The notes: a model not told the origin generated them from the sequence alone. Counted from the stretch's first letter, positions 19,745 through 29,287 are shown. The stretch: DNA of 64,000 nucleotides from DASQDN01 sp963825845 (GCA_963825845.1 CAWGVL010000028.1:1-64000); one strand, 5' to 3'. Translations and numbers: made by a program.

Positions 19745-21166
19745 TTACGATTCCGTCTTAACGGGAGCCTTATTATCTATCTTGATCTTGGCATCGTTCC
19801 GCAGCGTTCGGATGACCTTATAGCTGCCGGTGATGATCTGGTCGCCTTCATTCAGGCCCCGTAGTACCTCAATGTCGGTCGATCCTGTAATGCCGGTCTC
19901 TACCTGCCGGAACTCGGCCTTCTCGCCCGAGACCACGAAGACACCTTGAATCTCTTCTTTGCGTGCTTTCTCCGCGACCGGATCGACAGGACCTTTCGTA
20001 TCCTTGCCGTCCTTGGGTGCTTCCAAATCACCCTTCTGCCGAACGGTCAGGGCCTGAATCGGGATACTCAGAACACGGTTCCGGGTCGCAGTGGTCACCT
20101 TAGCAGTACACGACAGGCCGGGCCGAATGTCCTCCGGCGGAGCGTTCAGAGCAACGACGACCTTGAAGTCTTTTGCTTCCTGACTCGACACGGTGCTTTG
20201 GGATGCTGCGACGCCGGTCGATCGCAGGATGGCGGTATTGCCGATCTCGATGACACGCCCTTTGAACATCCGATTCGGCATCGCGTCAATGGTAATGTCC
20301 GCCGTTTGACCAAGCTTCACGTTCACAATATCCGTCTCATCGACCTTTACCTCAGCCGTAATGAGAGAGATGTCGGCGACCGTCATGATCGTGCTCGTCG
20401 GCGAGTTCTGGATGCCGGGCACCACCGTCTCGCCAACACGCACGGGTAGATTTGTCACGACACCATCGATGGGGGAATACACGTTGTACTTGTCCAAGAC
20501 GTCAGAAGCGCGACGAAGGTTAGCCTGGACCTGACTTACCCGTCGCTGTTGGGCGTTTAGTTGTGCGGCGATCTGTGTACGGCGCGCCTTTTCTTGTGCG
20601 ACCCGAGCTTCGGCCTCCTTGACACCTGCGTCGGCGGAAGCCTGCGCGCTGCGGCGCGTGTCGTACTCTTGCCGCGCGATAAGCTTTTCATTCCAAAGCT
20701 TCTCGGTACGCTCAAAGTCGATGCGCGCGCGCTCGGCATCGGCTTTCATCCTCTCCAGCGTGGCGAGAGCGGTGGTGATCGTTTCGTCTGCCGCCCTCAG
20801 ACCCGCTTCGCTGGCGCTGGACTCGGCTTCGCTCGATCCGACTGCCGCTCGCTGAGCAGCGACATCCGCCGCAGCCTGCACGGACTCAAGCTTTGCCACA
20901 ATCTGGCCCTTCTTGACCTTGTCACCCTCAACTACGAGAAGTTCGTTGATGCGGGCTGGCCCCATCGTGTTCGCGCCTAAATTGATGTAGTTTCGAGGTT
21001 TGATCTCACCGGAAGCGGTGACGAGCGCTGCCAGATCCTGCCGCGCGACTTTGCCGGTCTGAACCGAAACAATACCCCGCTGATTGTACTTGATACCAGC
21101 GAATACGGCGGCTGAGGCTATCAACAGCCCGCCCAGGATCAATGCTATCTTCCACTTCTTTTTCAC
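19745..21166 (-). CDS. Periplasmic adaptor subunit of an efflux system (HlyD/MacA family)
   Basis: 473 residues. One N-terminal membrane anchor (KIALILGGLLIASAAVFAGI) is followed by a barrel-sandwich half motif (ASGEIKPRNYINLGANTMG, VVEGDKVKKGQIVAKLES). A long coiled-coil hairpin spans roughly residues 95-215, rich in Ala, Glu and Arg. The second lipoyl half (YNVYSPIDGVVTNLPVRVGE) and beta-barrel domains follow. The adaptor would link an inner-membrane ABC exporter to an outer-membrane channel. It is transcribed with the ATPase gene just downstream. Confidence 0.9.
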   Translation of the reverse strand: MKKKWKIALILGGLLIASAAVFAGIKYNQRGIVSVQTGKVARQDLAALVTASGEIKPRNYINLGANTMGPARINELLVVEGDKVKKGQIVAKLESVQAAADVAAQRAAVGSSEAESSASEAGLRAADETITTALATLERMKADAERARIDFERTEKLWNEKLIARQEYDTRRSAQASADAGVKEAEARVAQEKARRTQIAAQLNAQQRRVSQVQANLRRASDVLDKYNVYSPIDGVVTNLPVRVGETVVPGIQNSPTSTIMTVADISLITAEVKVDETDIVNVKLGQTADITIDAMPNRMFKGRVIEIGNTAILRSTGVAASQSTVSSQEAKDFKVVVALNAPPEDIRPGLSCTAKVTTATRNRVLSIPIQALTVRQKGDLEAPKDGKDTKGPVDPVAEKARKEEIQGVFVVSGEKAEFRQVETGITGSTDIEVLRGLNEGDQIITGSYKVIRTLRNDAKIKIDNKAPVKTES

Positions 21167-21312
21167 AGATGGTGCGGCTCCCGGAGAGAGATACGCAAAC
21201 TCGAAGGGTATGTTCGATCATATCAAGCGTAGCACGCCAAACACTCCAACAGTTTACGGGTAATGCTGCCCTGTTATATTCAGACGTCGCGAGGCCCATC
21301 AGAGATTAACAA

Positions 21313-22125
21313 TCATTGCGCAGCGAGGGTGATTGTTGAGTCAACGGTGTACTTTCGGAAGGCGGAAAACAGCATTTCCATTTCGACCGCCGCCCTGATG
21401 AAAAATGCCGCTCGAGCATTCGCCTCCACTCGAATCCGGTCGGGAAACCAAACCTCATTGTTTACGAGCGTCCGGCCCACCTTCACCGTCGTGCCTTTCG
21501 AAAGCCGGAGTAATCCTCCGAGTGCCGTGATGGTATCGATAGATTCGGCTTCCACTCGCGCCCAGTGGTACTGCTCCTTATCGATCCAGAGATCGCCTTT
21601 GAGCTTGCTCAGGATTTTGGCGTCGCCTTTCATCGGGTAGCCGGGCTTCGGCTCGGCGTGGATACGATAACAGGGACGCCCCGCGACGGGCTCTTCGCCG
21701 ACCAGACGGAAGGTGAAACCATTGGCGAACTGGTCCCGAAACTCCTGTTCTTCGCGGCGCTCCTTGGCGAGACGCTTCTCTGTTTCAGAAGGGCTTTCGC
21801 GTTTGTACTTGGCGATCTCGCGCTCCATTCGCTGCTTTTCTTTTGCCGCCTCCCGGTCGGACAACGGTTGTCCGTCCTTCTCGACAAGTTTTCGGAACTC
21901 CTGACCGCCAATAAAGAACACATCGTGTACCTTCCGCTCTTCGCTGCGGAGATTGCCGTTTGTCTTGGCGATCCGCTCCCAAATAGACTCACGGTAGGTG
22001 TACTGCTGTCGGAGCTTTGCATTTTGGGATTCCCGCTCCGTCGCCCGCCGGACGATCTCGGCCGGGGAGAGTTCTGCAGTCAGCGCCCACGATGAAAGAG
22101 TGCATAGAACAAGCAGAAGTCTCAT
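21313..22125 (-). CDS. Secreted LolA/outer-membrane-lipoprotein-sorting-like protein
   Basis: About 270 residues from the ATG at 22125, chosen because it gives MRLLLVLCTLSSWALTAELS, a signal peptide; the frame opens 13 codons earlier. A highly charged Glu/Lys/Arg stretch (residues about 90-140, probably helical) precedes a part with GEEPVAGRPCYRIHAEPKPGY and GDLWIDKEQYHWARVEAESI. That part resembles the curved beta-sheet of LolA-like lipoprotein-sorting proteins. Such proteins bind lipid or lipoprotein acyl chains in the periplasm. It lies upstream of, and in the same direction as, the exporter genes, but 147 bp away. Confidence 0.6.
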   Translation of the reverse strand: MRLLLVLCTLSSWALTAELSPAEIVRRATERESQNAKLRQQYTYRESIWERIAKTNGNLRSEERKVHDVFFIGGQEFRKLVEKDGQPLSDREAAKEKQRMEREIAKYKRESPSETEKRLAKERREEQEFRDQFANGFTFRLVGEEPVAGRPCYRIHAEPKPGYPMKGDAKILSKLKGDLWIDKEQYHWARVEAESIDTITALGGLLRLSKGTTVKVGRTLVNNEVWFPDRIRVEANARAAFFIRAAVEMEMLFSAFRKYTVDSTITLAAQ

Positions 22126-22213
22126 GAATAAAAGAAGACGTGAAGGGGCCTTGCAGGTTAACACGATAAGGCGCTATCGTTCGGCCTAGTCCAGGCGAGA
22201 GCCCGAAACGAGC

Positions 22214-22243
22214 CCGGCCCGAACTGAGGCAAGTCCGGGCCGG
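22214..22243. other. GC-rich hairpin in a divergent promoter region
   Basis: CCGGCCCG (22214-22221) pairs with CGGGCCGG (22236-22243) around a 14-nt loop, between the divergent LolA-like and DapA-family genes. No T-run follows on either strand, so a leader or operator role is more likely than termination. Function not known. Confidence 0.4.
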
Positions 22244-22412
22244 CGTACTGCTTGCGGGCAAAACGATGATTACTTGTCAACGACTTCCGGGTACGGGCGT
22301 ACACTAGAAACGCCGAGGCGCGGTCCAAGAATGACGCTCTCTACCATAGAAGTCCCTTGGCGAAGCCATTGTATAACAGATAACGAGTTTGCCGGAGGCC
22401 ATTCGCCAAAAG

Positions 22413-23324
22413 ATGACGTCAGCCATGCAGGGAGTCTACGCAGCCGCGGTCACCCCACGCCGCCTGGGCACCCAAGACATCAACCTCGGCGCCATGTGGG
22501 ATTTAATCGATTACCTGGTCGCGCACGGAATACAAGGTATCGTCCTGATGGGTGCGACCGGCGAATTTGTTCACTTCAGCAACGCCGAGCGGATGCGTCT
22601 GATGGGTGTCGCAGCCAAAAGGAGTCGCGTGCCGGTGGTCTTCAATTGTTCCCATTCGACCTTCGACGGGTCGGTTGAACTCGCACAGGCCGCCGATGCC
22701 TCCGGTGGAGCGGCAGTGCTGATGATGCCGCCCCATTTCTATCGGTACACCCAGGCACACATCGCCGGCTTCTATCGCCAAGTGGCGGAAGCCGCTGAGT
22801 TGCGAATACCGCTCCTCCTCTACAACCTTCCGCAGTTCGCCAGTGAGATTGACCTTGAAACCGCCTCAGATCTGTTGCGCGAGGGTACCGCGCAGGGCAT
22901 CAAGGACTCTAGCGGGGATGCGCCCTACTTCGAGGGACTCCAGTCCGTTCGGCAGCAGATTCCCTTTACTCTCATGCTCGGTAATGATTCCTTAGCCGTG
23001 CCGGCGCGAACGGGTGGTTGTGACGGAATCATCTCCGGGTGTGCATGCGCCATTCCTGAACTGCTGATCGCGCTCGATCGAGCCGTAATCGCTGGAGTCC
23101 AGGAGTTGGTAACCCGCTTGGAGCTACGGCTACGTCAATTCATTCACCAGGCAGACAAGCTGCCCACTCCGATGGCCGTCAAGGAGGCTACTGCGCTTCG
23201 CGGCTTCAAACTCGGTCCACATTCCCTCACCTGCGATCCGAGTCTCCAGCGCGACCTCGACGCCTTCCGGGAATGGTTCACTGGATGGCTGCCGGCGATG
23301 CTATCGGACTGCAAGCATGTGTAG
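22413..23324 (+). CDS. Dihydrodipicolinate synthase/N-acetylneuraminate lyase family aldolase
   Basis: About 303 residues forming a class I aldolase TIM barrel. From the ATG at 22413 the motifs are GIQGIVLMGATGEFVHFSN, a Tyr near residue 137 in PLLLYNLPQF, and the Schiff-base Lys near residue 164 in GIKDSSGD. A TTG at 22389 would add eight residues; GGAGG at 22394 lies between the two, so the start is not settled. The family includes DapA, NanA and several keto-sugar-acid aldolases. No lysine biosynthesis gene lies nearby, so DapA itself is not claimed. The stop overlaps the next gene by 8 bp. Confidence 0.82.
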   Translation: MTSAMQGVYAAAVTPRRLGTQDINLGAMWDLIDYLVAHGIQGIVLMGATGEFVHFSNAERMRLMGVAAKRSRVPVVFNCSHSTFDGSVELAQAADASGGAAVLMMPPHFYRYTQAHIAGFYRQVAEAAELRIPLLLYNLPQFASEIDLETASDLLREGTAQGIKDSSGDAPYFEGLQSVRQQIPFTLMLGNDSLAVPARTGGCDGIISGCACAIPELLIALDRAVIAGVQELVTRLELRLRQFIHQADKLPTPMAVKEATALRGFKLGPHSLTCDPSLQRDLDAFREWFTGWLPAMLSDCKHV

Positions 23325-24966
23325 ACGAGTTACACTCTGCTTCGCTCTTACGGCCATCTCTTTCGCTCAGGTCTATGTGTCTGGCCCGCAAGTCCTTACG
23401 TTCCTATCGGACGTAGATGACAGCGATCAGCCGTACGCGCTTTATCTACCCAAGAACTACAATTCCAATAAGAAGTATCCGTTGGTCGTCAGCCTGCACG
23501 GCGCATATTCCAACCATCGCCTAAACCTGCGCCGGGTCTTCGGCAGAGGGAATCGTATAGGAGAAAGCGATGCCGAGGCCACGCGATACTGGCCGGCGAT
23601 GCATGATGTGGAAATGATCGTCGTCAGTCCGCTAGCCCGCGGCACCATGGGCTACAAAGGAATCGCCGAAAAAGATGTATACGATGTGCTGACCGACGTA
23701 AAGCGCCGATTTTCCGTCGATGACGATCGCGTGTATCTGACCGGCTTGTCGATGGGCGGTGGTGGCGCACTCTGGATCGGATTGACCCGGCCGGATGTGT
23801 GGGCGGCGATTGCTCCAGTCTGTCCCGCCGTGCCCGCAGGAACCGAGGATCTTGCGGCGAACGGGCTGAACGTACCGATGAAGATCTTTCAGGGGGCGAT
23901 CGATCCTGTTGTGCCGGCGGTTTCAGTGCGGCAATGGCATAAAAGGCTAGTCGATGCCGGGGTAAAAGCGGAGTACATCGAGTATCCGGGCATCCGCCAC
24001 AATTCGTGGGATGTCGCCTACAAGGACGGGGCCATCTTCACCTGGTTTGCACCGTTTAGGCGCGAACGCAACCCCGACCACGTCACCTTCTCGGCAAGTT
24101 CTTATAAACACGGCAGCGCCTATTGGATTCGTTTCGATAACTTCACGCCCGGAGTCCTCGCCAGCATCGACGCGCGCTTCACCGCAACAAAACGCCTCAC
24201 GATCCAGACGAAAGAGCTTGATGGCTTCACATTACGACTGAAAGACCACCCAATGGCCGCTGGTCCCGGTGTCCTCCGCCTTACCGTCGACGGCGCCGCT
24301 TTACAAACGAGATCCGCGGACGTTGTTTCGCTAACAAAATCCGCAAAGGGCTGGTCCATCAAGCCGTTTACACCGGCTCCGAATGCAAAGCGCTTAGGGT
24401 CGGAGGGCCCGATCGATGACGCTCTTTCTACCCGGCACATTTACGTGTACGGAACGGGCGGCTCGCCTGATCCCGAAGAACTTCAGCGGCGAAAAGCCAT
24501 CGCGCAGCAAGCAGCAGAGTGGTCTAGCGGTCGACTGAAACTCATGCTGACGTTTCGCGTCCTCGCGGACAACGAAGCAAAGACGGTCGAACTTCAGAAT
24601 GCGAATCTGTTTCTCTTCGGAACGAAGCAGACCAACTCCATGATCGCGAAATACGCTGATAAATTGCCGTTGGCGCTGAACGCCGGTGCTGCCGACTATG
24701 GACTTATGTATGTCTATCCGGCTGACGGTCGTTACATCATCATCCATTCCGGTCTGCCCTGGTGGACCAGGTTCGAACTGACAACGCGCTACGAACTGCC
24801 GTTTCTCAACACTCCACAACTGGCGCTGACAACATTCGGCGACTACTTTCTGTTTCGAGGCGGTCTAGACAACATCATCGCGGAGGGCCGGTTTGATCGA
24901 AACTGGAAGCTTACGCCTGACGCCGCGGCTAAGTTCCGTGACACTCAGGCGGTGGAGGTCCGCTGA
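23317..24966 (+). CDS. Secreted alpha/beta-hydrolase (esterase/PHB-depolymerase-like) with C-terminal extension
   Basis: 549 residues with a short signal peptide (RVTLCFALTAISFAQ). The first 260 residues form an esterase domain: oxyanion region PLVVSLHGAYSNH, nucleophile Ser in YLTGLSMGGGGALW, probable acid Asp in FQGAIDPVVP, and His in YPGIRHNSWDVAY. About 290 further residues follow that I do not recognise; they are rich in beta-strand patterns (KHGSAYWIRFDNF, HIYVYGTGGSPDPEE). The architecture, an esterase followed by a domain of this kind, occurs in Bryobacterales and Planctomycetes. It probably acts on an ester substrate in the periplasm. It overlaps the aldolase gene and sits 3 bp before the decarboxylase gene. 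Confidence 0.78.
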   Translation: MCRRVTLCFALTAISFAQVYVSGPQVLTFLSDVDDSDQPYALYLPKNYNSNKKYPLVVSLHGAYSNHRLNLRRVFGRGNRIGESDAEATRYWPAMHDVEMIVVSPLARGTMGYKGIAEKDVYDVLTDVKRRFSVDDDRVYLTGLSMGGGGALWIGLTRPDVWAAIAPVCPAVPAGTEDLAANGLNVPMKIFQGAIDPVVPAVSVRQWHKRLVDAGVKAEYIEYPGIRHNSWDVAYKDGAIFTWFAPFRRERNPDHVTFSASSYKHGSAYWIRFDNFTPGVLASIDARFTATKRLTIQTKELDGFTLRLKDHPMAAGPGVLRLTVDGAALQTRSADVVSLTKSAKGWSIKPFTPAPNAKRLGSEGPIDDALSTRHIYVYGTGGSPDPEELQRRKAIAQQAAEWSSGRLKLMLTFRVLADNEAKTVELQNANLFLFGTKQTNSMIAKYADKLPLALNAGAADYGLMYVYPADGRYIIIHSGLPWWTRFELTTRYELPFLNTPQLALTTFGDYFLFRGGLDNIIAEGRFDRNWKLTPDAAAKFRDTQAVEVR

Positions 24967-24969
24967 CCT

Positions 24970-26361
24970 ATGGCAGACATGCCTCCTGAAGAACTCCGTC
25001 GATCCGGACACGAAGTTATAGACTGGATCGCCGACTACCTCCGAGACATCCGTGAGCTTCCGGTGCTTCCTCGCGTGCAGCCCGGAGTGATTCGCGACGT
25101 TCTACCGTCGACGGCGCCCGATCATGGCGAGGAAATTGAAACGATTCTGCGTGACTTCCGCGAACTGATCGTCCCCGCGAACACTCATTGGAATCATCCG
25201 CGTTTTCACGCATATTTCTCCGTTTCCGCATCAGGGCCGGGGATTCTCGCCGAAGCTCTAACAGCCGCGCTGAACGTGAATCACATGGTCTGGAAGTCGT
25301 CGCCCGCCGGCTCCGAACTGGAACTGGTTGCGCTCGACTGGCTTCGCCAATGGCTCGAACTCCCAGCCGATTACTTCGGCATGATCTTCGACACGGCTTC
25401 GATCTCGACTATGCACGCGCTGATTGCCGCGCGTGATTTTGTCGATCCCGATTCGCGCGTCCGAGGGTCTTTAGGCAATCTGACGGTCTACACATCCGAG
25501 CAGGCGCATTCCTCTGTGGAAAAGGGCGCCATGGCGATCGGCCTGGGTCAAGCGAATGTTCGGAAGATCGCGGTCGACTCCGAATTCCGCATGCGTCCGG
25601 ATGAGTTGCGCAGTGCTATGCAGGCTGATGTCAACGCGGGCAGGAGACCATGCTGCGTCGTGCCCACGACCGGTACGACCTCTACATCGAGCATTGACCC
25701 CGTTAGAGACGTGGTTAATATCGGCAATGACTTTGGCGCATGGATTCACATCGATGGCGCATACGGTGGAACTGCTGCAATCCTGCCCGAGTTCCGGCCC
25801 ATGCTGGACGGTGTGGAGCGCGCCCATTCCATCGTGGTGAATCCACACAAGTGGCTGTTTACTCCGGTCGATTGCAGTGTTCTGTATACAAGGCAGCCTG
25901 AGGTGTTACGACGTGCGCTCAGCCTCACGCCGGAGTACCTGCGTACCGGTCAGGATGGCTCCGTCGTGAACCTGATGGAGTACGGAGTTCCACTCGGCCG
26001 CCGGTTCCGGTCTCTGAAGCTATGGTTCGTGATGCGATACTTCGGCCTCGAGGGCTCCAGGACAATCATCCGCAATCACATCGCCTGGGCCGGAGAACTC
26101 GCACGGCAGATCGAAGCACACGACAAACTCGAAGTGGCCGCTCCAACGCCTCTCTCGTTAGTCTGCTTTCGCCACAAGGATTCCGATGAGAAAAGCCGGA
26201 AATTAATGGACCGGATAAACGCCGGTGGCGTCGCGTTCTTGTCTCATACCGTGCTCAACGGCAGATTCACCATCCGCCTCGCGATTGGAAACGTGCGCAC
26301 CACTCGCGAGGACATTCAGCGGGTCTGGGAATGCATTCAGGCCGAGGCCTGCGAGCTATAA
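24970..26361 (+). CDS. Pyridoxal-phosphate-dependent group II amino-acid decarboxylase (aromatic-type)
   Basis: 463 residues, the usual length of aromatic-L-amino-acid decarboxylases. The PLP Lys is residue 294 in VVNPHKWLF. Other cofactor residues are the ring-stacking His 180 in SEQAHSSVEK and Asp 262 in IHIDGAYGG. N-terminal features (PRFHAYFSVSASGPGILAEA, then LNVNHMVWKSSPAGSELE) match the DDC family. It would remove CO2 from an aromatic amino acid such as tyrosine, tryptophan or phenylalanine; the exact substrate cannot be read from the sequence. It is the last gene of a coupled set beginning with the aldolase and overlaps the convergent kinase gene by 25 bp. Confidence 0.9.
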   Translation: MADMPPEELRRSGHEVIDWIADYLRDIRELPVLPRVQPGVIRDVLPSTAPDHGEEIETILRDFRELIVPANTHWNHPRFHAYFSVSASGPGILAEALTAALNVNHMVWKSSPAGSELELVALDWLRQWLELPADYFGMIFDTASISTMHALIAARDFVDPDSRVRGSLGNLTVYTSEQAHSSVEKGAMAIGLGQANVRKIAVDSEFRMRPDELRSAMQADVNAGRRPCCVVPTTGTTSTSSIDPVRDVVNIGNDFGAWIHIDGAYGGTAAILPEFRPMLDGVERAHSIVVNPHKWLFTPVDCSVLYTRQPEVLRRALSLTPEYLRTGQDGSVVNLMEYGVPLGRRFRSLKLWFVMRYFGLEGSRTIIRNHIAWAGELARQIEAHDKLEVAAPTPLSLVCFRHKDSDEKSRKLMDRINAGGVAFLSHTVLNGRFTIRLAIGNVRTTREDIQRVWECIQAEACEL

Positions 26362-27920
26362 GCCGCATGGTCGTGTACCTGTGCGAACTCTTGCACGATG
26401 CTCAGCAGGTGGGCCGCATGGATGGGCTTGGAGATGTAACCGTTCATCCCGGCTGACAGGCAGCTCTGTTTATCGCCTTCCATCGCTCGAGCGGTCATTG
26501 CGATGATCGGGGTAGCCTGCCACCGTGGATTGCTGCGGATGAGTCGCGTGGCCTCAAGCCCATCCATCACCGGCATTTGAACATCCATAAGGATCATCCG
26601 GAAGTCCTCGTCTTCGAGGGATCGAAGTGCCTCGATGCCATTGGCTGCGATCGCCACGGTATATCCGTGCTTGCTCAGAAGCGCCGATACGAGCTTCTGG
26701 TTGACCTGGTTGTCCTCGACGATCAAGACCCGTCCCTTTACGGCCCCTGCATCGAATCTGCCCTCGAACACAGGAGCATATTCATCCGTGGCGGTGTACG
26801 GCAGCGTGACCGTGAACGTGCTGCCGGCATCGGGAGTGCTTTGCACGCTGATCGCGCCATTCTGCATTTCAACGAGACTTCGCGTTATTGCCAGGCCAAG
26901 TCCCGTGCCGCCGAACCTGCGGCTGATGCTGGTATCTGCTTGGGAGAACTTCTCGAAGATGAGATCCAGCTTGTCGCTCGGGATACCGATTCCGGTGTCG
27001 GTCACGCTCATCTCAATGACAAGCTCGCGCTCCGGACCAGGCACACACCTAGCCTGAAGCCTGACAAAACCTTTCTCTGTAAACTTGACGGCGTTGCTTA
27101 ACAGGTTGGTAAGAATTTGTCGCAGCCGCAGCGGATCGCCCATAACGTGACGAGGCAGGTCCTCTGCAATCTCCGCCGATACATTGACGCCTTTGATCCC
27201 GCCGATTGCCGCATGTGTCTTGACACAGTCTTCTACGACGGTACAAAAATCGAATGGAACGGTCTCAATCGCCATCCGGCCCGCTTCAATCTTCGAGATA
27301 TCGAGCACATCGTTCAGAACGGCAAGCAGTGAATATGCGCACCTCTGAGCTGTTTCCAGGTAATCCTTGTGCTCCGGATCGAGTTTTGTGACGGTTACCA
27401 TGTTCAGCATCCCGAGAATGCCGTTCATGGGCGTACGGAGTTCGTGGGACATATTGGCGAGAAACTCACTCTTGGCCTCACTTGCAGCCAGAGCCTTCTC
27501 CATTGCGACCTCGAGTTCCTGGGTACGGTGCCTGATCCGCTCCTCGAGCAATGCCTTGCTCTTGACGAGTTCGTCCTGCGTACTCGCGAGAGCTTCAATC
27601 ATCTGGTTGAAGCTGTCGCCGAGAAACTCGATTTCGTCCCCTGTGCGGCTGACCTGAATCGGTTCCAACCGGCCTTGCCGCACGGATTGAATCCCCTCAT
27701 GTAGCAACCCCAGAGGGCGGCCCAGGAGACGGATCGTCATCCGTGATGTGGCGCCCGCGACAAGTAGGACCACGATGGACAACAGGACGCCTTTGGAGAT
27801 ATCGAAGGTATCCTGTCTCAGATCATAGGCAAGAACAACAGCCGCAACCCAAAAGACCAGAGCGGCCGTCAGCACAAAGAACTTGGATGCCAGGCTACGA
27901 ATGCGCGGTGGGGTTGTCAC
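26337..27920 (-). CDS. Hybrid sensor histidine kinase with receiver domain
   Basis: 527 residues. Two membrane segments (about 14-32 and 43-60) have almost no periplasmic loop between them. A HAMP domain (about 61-113), a coiled coil and a HisKA domain follow, with phosphoacceptor His 159 in NMSHELRTPMNGILG. The ATPase domain has N, G1 and G2 boxes (ILTNLLSNAVKFTEKG, VTDTGIGIPSDKL, FGGTGLGLAI). A C-terminal receiver domain (RVLIVEDNQVNQKLV) carries the phosphoacceptor Asp in ILMDVQMPVMDG. The short loop suggests sensing within the membrane or cytoplasm. No separate response regulator lies nearby; it diverges from pyrD. Confidence 0.94.
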   Translation of the reverse strand: MTTPPRIRSLASKFFVLTAALVFWVAAVVLAYDLRQDTFDISKGVLLSIVVLLVAGATSRMTIRLLGRPLGLLHEGIQSVRQGRLEPIQVSRTGDEIEFLGDSFNQMIEALASTQDELVKSKALLEERIRHRTQELEVAMEKALAASEAKSEFLANMSHELRTPMNGILGMLNMVTVTKLDPEHKDYLETAQRCAYSLLAVLNDVLDISKIEAGRMAIETVPFDFCTVVEDCVKTHAAIGGIKGVNVSAEIAEDLPRHVMGDPLRLRQILTNLLSNAVKFTEKGFVRLQARCVPGPERELVIEMSVTDTGIGIPSDKLDLIFEKFSQADTSISRRFGGTGLGLAITRSLVEMQNGAISVQSTPDAGSTFTVTLPYTATDEYAPVFEGRFDAGAVKGRVLIVEDNQVNQKLVSALLSKHGYTVAIAANGIEALRSLEDEDFRMILMDVQMPVMDGLEATRLIRSNPRWQATPIIAMTARAMEGDKQSCLSAGMNGYISKPIHAAHLLSIVQEFAQVHDHAAYSSQASA

Positions 27921-27983
27921 GCGGCCTCTACGGACATGAACGCCCTGTCCGCACCGGCGATCCTGCTATCCTGTTCAGGACGA

Positions 27984-28910
27984 ATGAGTTCTGGGCGCCT
28001 TGCAACGGATTTGTGCGGTATTCCCCTTCGCAATCCGGTCATTGCCGCGTCAGGAACCTTTGCGTACGGCATCGAATTCCTGTCTGTGACCGATGTCACC
28101 GGCATTGGGGCGTTTATCATCAAAGGCATCTCCCGCGAACCCATCGCGGGGAATCCTGCCCCCCGTTTGTGGGAAGCCGAAGGGGGCATGATTAACTCTA
28201 TCGGCCTACAGAACATCGGAGTTGAGGCCTTCATACGGGAAAAAGTTCCGGCTCTAGCCCGTGTGGATACTCCGTACTTCGTGAACGTGTTTGGATATGC
28301 CACGGACGACTACCTGGAAGTGGTCCGCCGATTTGAGGATGTTTCCGGACCTTCGGCGTACGAGTTGAACGTGTCCTGCCCCAACACAAAGCATGGCGGC
28401 ATGTTCTTCGGTAGTGACGCGAGTCTGCTCTCGGAACTGGTCAGTGCAGTTCGATCGGTATCACGGCGTAAGATCATCGTGAAGCTGTCGCCGAACGTTG
28501 CTCGTATCGAGCCGCTAGCGCGTGCAGCCGAGCAGTCAGGAGCGGACGCAATCTCTCTCGTGAACACGTTCGTCTCACTGGCGGTGGATGCGCGCACGCG
28601 CCGGCCAAGAATAGGAGCCGGATTTGGGGGGTTATCCGGACCCGCGATCAAGCCGATTGCGCTGCGGCTGGTTTATGAAGCGGCTCAGGCAGTAAACATT
28701 CCCGTGATTGGTCTCGGCGGAATCGCGAGCGGCGAGGACGCGGCCGAGTTTCTTGTCGCTGGCGCGGCCGCAGTAGAAGTGGGGACCGCAAGTTTCTGGG
28801 ATCCGGGGGCAGTGGGCCGGATCGCACGTGAGTTGGATCGATTCTTGAGAGAGGAGAAGATTGCGAACGTGAGAGACTTGGTCGGCACGCTTCGCTTTCC
28901 AGGCAAATGA
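27984..28910 (+). CDS. pyrD: Dihydroorotate dehydrogenase, class 1B catalytic subunit
   Basis: Oxidises dihydroorotate to orotate in pyrimidine synthesis, in the cytoplasm, with FMN. The ATG at 27984 (MSSGRLATDLCGIPLRNPV) is preferred over an earlier in-frame ATG because it matches the usual N-terminus. Class 1 features are IAASGTFAYG, NSIGLQNIGVE, the catalytic Cys in YELNVSCPNTKHGG, the Lys in KIIVKLSPNV, and the FMN phosphate-binding IPVIGLGGIASGEDAAEFL. Class 1B enzymes normally pair with a PyrK electron-transfer subunit, and none is adjacent here. A PyrK-like module is fused into the large protein at 49.8-53.3 kb. It overlaps ridA by 4 bp. Confidence 0.93.
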   Translation: MSSGRLATDLCGIPLRNPVIAASGTFAYGIEFLSVTDVTGIGAFIIKGISREPIAGNPAPRLWEAEGGMINSIGLQNIGVEAFIREKVPALARVDTPYFVNVFGYATDDYLEVVRRFEDVSGPSAYELNVSCPNTKHGGMFFGSDASLLSELVSAVRSVSRRKIIVKLSPNVARIEPLARAAEQSGADAISLVNTFVSLAVDARTRRPRIGAGFGGLSGPAIKPIALRLVYEAAQAVNIPVIGLGGIASGEDAAEFLVAGAAAVEVGTASFWDPGAVGRIARELDRFLREEKIANVRDLVGTLRFPGK

Positions 28911-29287
28911 GAAAAGTTATCCAAACAGACAAGGGGCCGAAGGCGCTCGCGTTCTATTCACAAGCCATCGTTCACAATGGCGTCGTCTACGTCGCGGGAC
29001 AAGTGCCCCTGGATCCGGCGACCGGCGAATTGGTCCAGGGCGACGTTCAAGTGCAGGCGGAGCGGGTTCTCGAAAATGTGAAGGCGATACTCGAAGCCGC
29101 CGGCAGCGGAATGGAACACGCCTTGAAGGTGTCCGTTTTTCTACAGGACATCAATGATTTCGCTCGAATGAACGAAATTTATGGCCGCTACTTCGCGGTC
29201 GACCCGCCGGCACGCACCACAGTTGAGGTCGCACGCCTTCCGCGCGAAGTAGCGATTGAAATTGACTGCATCGCTGCCGTGAAATAG
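28907..29287 (+). CDS. ridA: RidA family reactive-intermediate deaminase
   Basis: 126 residues, full length for RidA/YjgF proteins, which hydrolyse reactive enamine/imine intermediates made by PLP enzymes. Family motifs are GPKALAFYSQAIVHNGVVYVAG with QVPLDPATGELV, MEHALKVSVFLQDINDFARMNEIY, and a C-terminal PPARTTVEVARLPREVAIEID with the substrate-binding Arg and the terminal Glu. The start overlaps the pyrD stop (ATGA), so translation is probably coupled. Confidence 0.95.
   Translation: MRKVIQTDKGPKALAFYSQAIVHNGVVYVAGQVPLDPATGELVQGDVQVQAERVLENVKAILEAAGSGMEHALKVSVFLQDINDFARMNEIYGRYFAVDPPARTTVEVARLPREVAIEIDCIAAVK

Noticed and set aside
22413..23324. Calling the aldolase dapA
   Set aside because: The family fold is clear but no lysine-pathway genes are near and the family has many other functions.
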